From NCBI RefSeq assembly GCF_003533305.1, contig NZ_DOEH01000032.1:1-64000 (forward strand): 64,000 nt of DNA. Reading direction: 5' to 3'. The notes beneath the pieces were generated by a model. The model was not told the origin of the DNA and did not search any database. It worked only from the letters and a program-made list of their open reading frames with translations. Of this stretch, positions 60,189-64,000 are shown piece after piece (position 1 is the first letter of the stretch; each line of letters opens with the position of its first letter). Source of the DNA: Providencia sp. (GTDB lineage: Bacteria > Pseudomonadota > Gammaproteobacteria > Enterobacterales > Enterobacteriaceae). The position numbers and the translations under genes were made by a program.

Positions 60189-60589
60189 GCTCTTACCCCT
60201 GCTAGCAGCTGATCTAGATGTTTTATTGATTGATTGCCCATATCACTAACGAATGCTTTTTTAACTATTTTCATTCCACATAAAATATCTTCTTGGTCTT
60301 TTGCTTCTTTCTCCGTATTGATGGGCTCCATAACTTTACCTCGTACCTCTTTTAGCCTTGTAATTGCCATATCATCAACTTTGTAATGATTGGCACTTAT
60401 CCCACTAAACTTGGATTTTTTCTTACCAACTTTTTTAATGCAGCCAATTTTCAGCAAGCTTTCAACGGCGATTTGAGCCATGCGCTGCTCGTATCCCAGC
60501 ATCATTTCAACGTGTCTCACTGAGAAACTATCTAGATCTCTAATCGTAGTGATAACTTCAATGCTTCGAATGTAAACGCTGTCTTTCAC
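60185..60589 (-). CDS. Unrecognised phage protein with a winged-helix look
   Basis: A 134-residue protein: IEVITTIRDLDSFSVRHVEMMLGYEQRMAQIAVESLLKIGCIKKVGKKK looks like a winged helix-turn-helix. A C-terminal helix follows. It overlaps both neighbours by four bases, so it is in a tight operon with lar and the methylase. Family unknown to me. Confidence 0.6.
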   Translation of the reverse strand: MKDSVYIRSIEVITTIRDLDSFSVRHVEMMLGYEQRMAQIAVESLLKIGCIKKVGKKKSKFSGISANHYKVDDMAITRLKEVRGKVMEPINTEKEAKDQEDILCGMKIVKKAFVSDMGNQSIKHLDQLLAGVRA

Positions 60590-61233
60590 GCCGCTATCTC
60601 CATCTTCTTAGCTAACCACTTAGCTTGCTCAATGAATGCTTTACCGCGCTGCTCTAATTCTTCGCGATTGATGTAACTAAAGGTTTTACCGGTCCATGTT
60701 TTATCAAATACAACGATTGCCCCGGCAAAGAATGCACCAGTTGGTTTTTGTTTCTCATCAGCTGGGATAAACCACTCAGGAACATCAAAACCAATGCGAC
60801 CACGGATAAAACAGATGTGATCTGCATTTTCTGGCCACCACACTTCGCTAGTCGCCGCTTTCAATAAGAAAACATAACGTCCACCCTTTTCACGCATCGC
60901 TGAGGCGTGGGACATAATGTGACGAACACCCGTTAGGGCTTGTTTTTCATGATATGAAGAACGAGAGTACGGAGGATTAGCAAATGCAGCGCCACCAACT
61001 TCTTTCAGCTTTTCTGACCAGTCTTGAGTGAGCGCATTATCTTCTGCGGTGTAAAAATGAGGACATTTGCTGTTTTGTCCATCGGTGAATAGATCTAAAT
61101 TAAATGGGCCATATAGAGAATTAATACCCCAATAGATATCTTCAGGTGTTTTCCATTGATCGCCAACCTCTTTTAACCAATGGGCTGATTTAGCTTTGAG
61201 CTCATTGAGCTGTTGGATATATTTATTCATCAA
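60586..61233 (-). CDS. Phage N-6-adenine methyltransferase (Dam type)
   Basis: A 215-residue methylase: DQWKTPEDIYWGINSLYGPFNLDLFT, the catalytic NPPYS (FANPPYSRSSYH) and GRIGFDVPEWFIPADEKQKPTGAFFAGAIVVF blocks of Dam_phage family enzymes. It methylates adenine, probably GATC, to protect or regulate phage DNA. Confidence 0.9.
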   Translation of the reverse strand: MMNKYIQQLNELKAKSAHWLKEVGDQWKTPEDIYWGINSLYGPFNLDLFTDGQNSKCPHFYTAEDNALTQDWSEKLKEVGGAAFANPPYSRSSYHEKQALTGVRHIMSHASAMREKGGRYVFLLKAATSEVWWPENADHICFIRGRIGFDVPEWFIPADEKQKPTGAFFAGAIVVFDKTWTGKTFSYINREELEQRGKAFIEQAKWLAKKMEIAA

Positions 61234-61546
61234 GCAGCCCCTCTCCGCTGGTGGATTTATGGGGCTGTACTTCTACTTTTTCGCCATTTTCGGTAATATA
61301 GTCCGATGATTCACTTTTAAGCTGGTGGGCTTTAGCGAGTTCGATGATACGTATATATCGCTGCTGAACACTTAAAGTGCCTGTATGGTTTTCAATTCCA
61401 CGCTGACGGAAAATAACTAATAATTTTCTATCATCATTCCACATTCCACGAAGTTCACAGATAAGCCACCAGCGACGAAGCTGTTTAATCACCGCAATTA
61501 AGCCAAATACATTCACACCGTAAATTTCTTTAGATTCACTACGCAT
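61223..61546 (-). CDS. Unrecognised 107-residue protein
   Basis: A basic protein with a hydrophobic patch at the start (EIYGVNVFGLIAVIKQLRRWWLICELRGMWNDDRKLLVIFRQRGIEN) and an acidic end. It overlaps the replication gene stop as ATGA, hence the start at 61546. No family known. Confidence 0.55.
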   Translation of the reverse strand: MRSESKEIYGVNVFGLIAVIKQLRRWWLICELRGMWNDDRKLLVIFRQRGIENHTGTLSVQQRYIRIIELAKAHQLKSESSDYITENGEKVEVQPHKSTSGEGLLDE

Positions 61547-62610
61547 CACGCTGTCACCTCTTTCGCTGCTAGTTCTGCGGCTTGTTGCCAAACGCCAATC
61601 CACGCCTTACGACCGACAAAATCAGTCATACGCCTAACGCCAGATTTACCGGCTAGCTCAACTGCAATTTCTTCAATACGATTTTTGGCTGGTGAACGTG
61701 AACCGATGAGGCGAGTAAATGCTTCATCACGCTCAACCGTATCGACTTTGATTTTTTGCTCACCCGCTAAGCGCAGGGTTAAATCATCCCATTGGCTGCG
61801 CAGTGTTTTCGGGCACTGAACATTCTTTTTCCAGAATTCATCTTGGCTAATGCGCTTGTAGAATTGGCAAATCTCTTTGTGGGAATGGCCGTCAATCTCG
61901 TTCATCAAGCGAACATCATTTGCCCATTCTGTGAAGTTAGGCTCCTTAGGGGCTTTCAAACCTAACTCTTTGAAAACTTCACATTTGAGACCAAACAGCC
62001 AGTTAGCACACTTGAGGTCATCAGCAGATCCCCATTTTTGATAGTTAGGGCTGTAAATCACGGCTTCTGGATAACGATTCAAAAAATCAATTTTAGGCTG
62101 GTCGCTTAATTCGTCAGAATTCTGCGACGAAAGAGTATTTACTAATGGATCATGTATTGAAGTTACTGACGGATCGCCCCCAGATTCTGGCGGGTCAAAA
62201 CGATTAATTTTGCTCGATTCTGACGGGACAGATTTTGATGCAACAGATTTTGATGCAACAGATTTTGATGCGTCAGGATTTGACGTGTCAGATTCTGGCG
62301 GTTGAGGAATGGCAGCCATCGCCGCTGAAGCTAACTTGCCAACATTCAATTGATAAATATTGCTCGTGTTGCGGTTACCTTTGCGGCGCTTCTCACTTGA
62401 TAACCAGCCTGCTTTCTCTAAGCCTTTGATAGCTGTACGCACGGTGCTTTCACCTGCGCCAATTTGACGGGCAATAGTCGGCACTGATGGCCAGCAAATG
62501 CCTTCATCATTTGAGAAGTCAGCAAGGCGAGCCATGATAGCAACCGAGGTTATCTTTAAACCCGCACTCGCGCAGCCATCCCAGACGTAACTTGATAGTT
62601 TTACACTCAT
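61546..62610 (-). CDS. O-like replication initiator with DnaT-like end
   Basis: A 354-residue protein. Residues 1-90 form a winged helix (LADFSNDEGICWPSVPTIARQIGAGESTVRTAIKGLEKAGWL). The middle holds repeats of K-S-V-A-S, coded by iterons. The C-terminal third (DLKCANWLFGLKCEVFKEL; PNFTEWANDVRLMNEIDGHSHKEICQFYKRISQDEFWKKNVQCPKTLRSQWDDL) resembles the DnaT/primosome-type domain. It likely starts phage replication at its own gene. Confidence 0.82.
   Translation of the reverse strand: MSVKLSSYVWDGCASAGLKITSVAIMARLADFSNDEGICWPSVPTIARQIGAGESTVRTAIKGLEKAGWLSSEKRRKGNRNTSNIYQLNVGKLASAAMAAIPQPPESDTSNPDASKSVASKSVASKSVPSESSKINRFDPPESGGDPSVTSIHDPLVNTLSSQNSDELSDQPKIDFLNRYPEAVIYSPNYQKWGSADDLKCANWLFGLKCEVFKELGLKAPKEPNFTEWANDVRLMNEIDGHSHKEICQFYKRISQDEFWKKNVQCPKTLRSQWDDLTLRLAGEQKIKVDTVERDEAFTRLIGSRSPAKNRIEEIAVELAGKSGVRRMTDFVGRKAWIGVWQQAAELAAKEVTA
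62182..62301. repeat. Iterons in the replication gene (probable phage origin)
   Basis: About seven copies of a 15-base unit near GATTYTGRYGSRWCA occur in a row: GATTCTGGCGGGTCA, GATTCTGACGGGACA, three of GATTTTGATGCAACA or GATTTTGATGCGTCA, then two more diverged. Lambdoid phages place iterons in the O gene as ori. Confidence 0.7.
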
Positions 62611-62618
62611 GTTGCTAC

Positions 62619-62798
62619 CTACTTAACTTCTGAATAATATTTTTTAAAATCACTAAGCGGCACAAAGCACGGATGCTCATAATCATCGAGCATGAAAATA
62701 ACTCGCTGCTTTTGCCTATCCCACTCAATGACTTTGACGATACGACCGCGCTTATCTCTGAAATACCGGTCAAGGTTCTTATGCTTTTCATTGGACAT
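62619..62798 (-). CDS. DUF4222 small phage protein
   Basis: A 59-residue protein. LDRYFRDKRGRIVKVIEWDRQKQRVIFMLDDYEHPCFVPLSDFKKYYSEVK is the DUF4222 pattern (R-Y-x-D-K-R-G-x-x-V-x-V-I ... Q-x-V-I-F-M). Its ATG is in the end of the gene upstream, and its stop is eight bases before the replication gene start. Confidence 0.82.
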   Translation of the reverse strand: MSNEKHKNLDRYFRDKRGRIVKVIEWDRQKQRVIFMLDDYEHPCFVPLSDFKKYYSEVK

Positions 62799-63084
62799 GA
62801 GCCTCGCCTTCGCTATTGAAATAAAAGTTAGCCCAGTCGCTTTTTAAATCGGCGATATCTACCAACTGTTGTTTGGTCTGGTAGTTGCCCAGAGCGTCAG
62901 CTGACGTTATGATTTCGACATATTGAAACAGACCATTTTTAGAAACGGATAAGCACTTAAATTGCTTTCTCTTACTGATTTGGTTTAAACTGCTCATGCT
63001 AGTTACTCCACACAAGTTGTTATTAGCAACCGACGCCTCGGACCGCATATCTGGGGCGTCACCCTTTCTAGCGTTACTCATCAT
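62788..63084 (-). CDS. Unrecognised 98-residue phage protein
   Basis: A small protein with a loose N-end and SSLNQISKRKQFKCLSVSKNGLFQYVEIITSADALGNY in the middle. It is joined by four- and eleven-base overlaps to the YmfL-like and DUF4222 genes. No family known. Confidence 0.55.
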   Translation of the reverse strand: MMSNARKGDAPDMRSEASVANNNLCGVTSMSSLNQISKRKQFKCLSVSKNGLFQYVEIITSADALGNYQTKQQLVDIADLKSDWANFYFNSEGEAHVQ

Positions 63085-63539
63085 TTAGTCACCCTATAAA
63101 CAGCTGGCAGTGAATTCACAAAACCCCAGGCATAAGCACAAACCTTCTCAAGCTTTCTGTTGATTGCCTTGATTTCATCATCAGTTAAAACGCCGTCAGC
63201 AATGCTATCTTGGATAAGGACGGATAAAGCACCTTGCATGGCACCAAGCTTCATTCTGATATCAAACAACTCGACCTTATCTAAATTCTCAGGGTCTACT
63301 TTCTTTGCTGGGGTTATTCCATGGCGATCCATGTGATATTCCACCAGCAACTTAGTGCCAGATAATTCTTCCATTGCTTCCAAATCATCATTTTCAAAGA
63401 AACGACAGCCATTTTTTTCATACAGATTGTTGTTGAAGGTGGTTTCGCTCATGCCTAAAGCAGCTGCCATTGCAGAACGACCACCAGGCATTGCCTTGCA
63501 CATTTGTTTAACGACTTCTTTTAATGTTTGTTTGCACAT
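63081..63539 (-). CDS. YmfL-type regulator (CII position)
   Basis: A 152-residue YmfL-family protein. LKEVVKQMCKAMPGGRSAMAAALGMSETTFNNNLYEKNGCRFFENDDLEAMEELSGTKLLVEYHMDRHG is the CII-like helix-turn-helix of that family. It is between cro and the replication genes as cII is. Confidence 0.85.
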   Translation of the reverse strand: MCKQTLKEVVKQMCKAMPGGRSAMAAALGMSETTFNNNLYEKNGCRFFENDDLEAMEELSGTKLLVEYHMDRHGITPAKKVDPENLDKVELFDIRMKLGAMQGALSVLIQDSIADGVLTDDEIKAINRKLEKVCAYAWGFVNSLPAVYRVTK

Positions 63540-63576
63540 ATCTACAATTCCGTTGTTTTGTTGGTAGTTAACTGAT

Positions 63577-63816
63577 TTAGTTGGTTTTGGTATCGTTTGT
63601 TTGTCCCGTACCTATTAACTCATATAGATCTGGCCTTATTTCATGGGGTAATACAGTGCTATTAGTTGCCTTAACTATCGACATAACTAATCTTGCATCG
63701 ACACCACCACCATGAAGCCACCGCCACACGGTTGGTTGACTGACTCCGCAAAGAACAGCTAATTTTTTTTGTCCACCCGCAATATCAATAGCTTTTTGTA
63801 TGGCTTGATTTTTCAT
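63577..63816 (-). CDS. cro: Cro-like repressor
   Basis: A 79-residue YdaS/Cro-type protein: KAIDIAGGQKKLAVLCGVSQPTVWRWLHGGGVDARLVMSIVKAT. It is the first gene of the minus-strand early operon, divergent from cI. It would bind the operator trio next to it. Confidence 0.9.
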   Translation of the reverse strand: MKNQAIQKAIDIAGGQKKLAVLCGVSQPTVWRWLHGGGVDARLVMSIVKATNSTVLPHEIRPDLYELIGTGQTNDTKTN

Positions 63817-63851
63817 TTTTTAACCTTTTTAGTATTATCACAAGACAAATA

Positions 63852-63914
63852 ATAGCAATGAGTATTAAAATATACAATAGCAATGAGAATTTGATTTTTA
63901 ATACTCATAACTAT
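63852..63914. promoter_or_regulatory. Three operators of the immunity switch
   Basis: Two direct copies, ATAGCAATGAGTATT (63852-63866) and ATAGCAATGAGAATT (63877-63891), and an inverted one (63900-63914; reverse ATAGTTATGAGTATT) lie between cro and cI. The 25-base spacing of the direct pair and their near identity fit OR-type sites. Confidence 0.72.
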
Positions 63915-63926
63915 AAATTCACTTTC

Positions 63927-64000
63927 ATGAAAACTACTTTGTCTGAACGCCTTCAAGAGGCGATGAAATATAGGGGCAACATGACACAAGGTGCTTTAGC
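63927..64000 (+). CDS. cI: CI-like repressor (5' end only)
   Basis: The window ends 24 codons into an ORF starting MKTTLSERLQEAMKYRGNMT, a typical phage C2/CI repressor N-terminus. It is divergent from cro across the operator trio. The rest, including the usual C-terminal peptidase-like part, is outside. Confidence 0.82.
   Translation, partial: MKTTLSERLQEAMKYRGNMTQGAL

Larger units (their letters stand above)
28287..64000. mobile_element. Lambdoid (HK97-type) prophage, incomplete at the right end
   Basis: From the DinI-like gene rightwards the window is a temperate siphovirus. In minus-strand transcription order it holds a cI/cro switch, replication, late control, lysis, P27 terminase, HK97 head genes and a lambda-type tail operon with G/GT frameshift, tape measure and gpJ. 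Accessory genes follow the tail fibre. The left edge is set by the SOS-controlled DinI-like gene, because a dinI remnant also sits directly beside a tail-fibre remnant. The integrase is not in the window, and no attachment repeat could be identified. Confidence 0.93.

Noticed and set aside
62182..62301. CRISPR-like repeats
   Set aside because: The units are contiguous, about 15-16 bases, without spacers and inside a coding gene; they fit iterons.

Overview
The window is AT-rich DNA from an enterobacterium. The chromosomal genes have close relatives in Enterobacterales (ydcR, phoH, zinT, endA, yjjP/yjjB, mviM, yaeF, ves and a RyhB small RNA). The low GC, the cytochrome bd oxidase of the CioAB type and the MrpJ-like regulators point to the Morganellaceae, most likely Providencia. 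The genus is an inference from memory of these families, not a measured match.

Left part, about 1-28 kb, is chromosome. It holds a gene-poor start with an FNR-like site, a divergent oxidoreductase/TetR pair, the remnant of a LysE-type exporter, and a LysR regulator divergent from a DUF606 membrane-protein pair. Next is a metal and respiration block: a ferric-siderophore binding protein and FecA-like receptor behind a Fur box, ves, ydcR, cioA-cioB plus a 59-residue DUF2474 gene, a Fur-box-preceded siderophore-interacting flavoprotein, and zinT behind a Zur box. phoH has a Pho box and an unusual leader with a small ORF and internal terminator. After it come an EndA nuclease with an extra C-terminal domain, the YjjP/YjjB exporter, universal stress proteins, mviM and a ryhB gene with its own Fur box. 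The last chromosomal genes are a YaeF-like lipoprotein and an M66 (StcE-like) metalloprotease with three internal repeats.

Right part, about 28.3 kb to the end, is a lambdoid, HK97-type siphovirus prophage read mostly on the minus strand. From right to left it runs: partial cI, operators, cro, a YmfL-type regulator, DUF4222, an O-like replication gene with internal iterons, a Dam-type methylase, Lar, RusA, DUF968 and a DUF1133 late regulator. Then comes an accessory zone with a duplicated module of tiny membrane proteins and tRNA-like genes, followed by pinholin, SAR endolysin and Rz/Rz1. After these are HNH, P27 terminase, portal, protease, capsid, a Rha regulator, head-tail joining genes, the tail genes with a G/GT -1 frameshift, tape measure, gpJ and tail fibre. 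Beyond the fibre lie accessory genes: XRE regulators, a DUF805 protein, and a DinI-like gene under two LexA boxes. The integrase side is outside the window and I could not fix an attachment site.

The most unusual features are the duplicated tRNA-like/small-membrane-protein module (55.2-57.7 kb), the phoH leader, the scar of a second tail-fibre end joined to a dinI remnant (29.7-29.9 kb), a near-perfect Fur box in the putative cos region, and the repeat-bearing M66 protease without a visible signal peptide.
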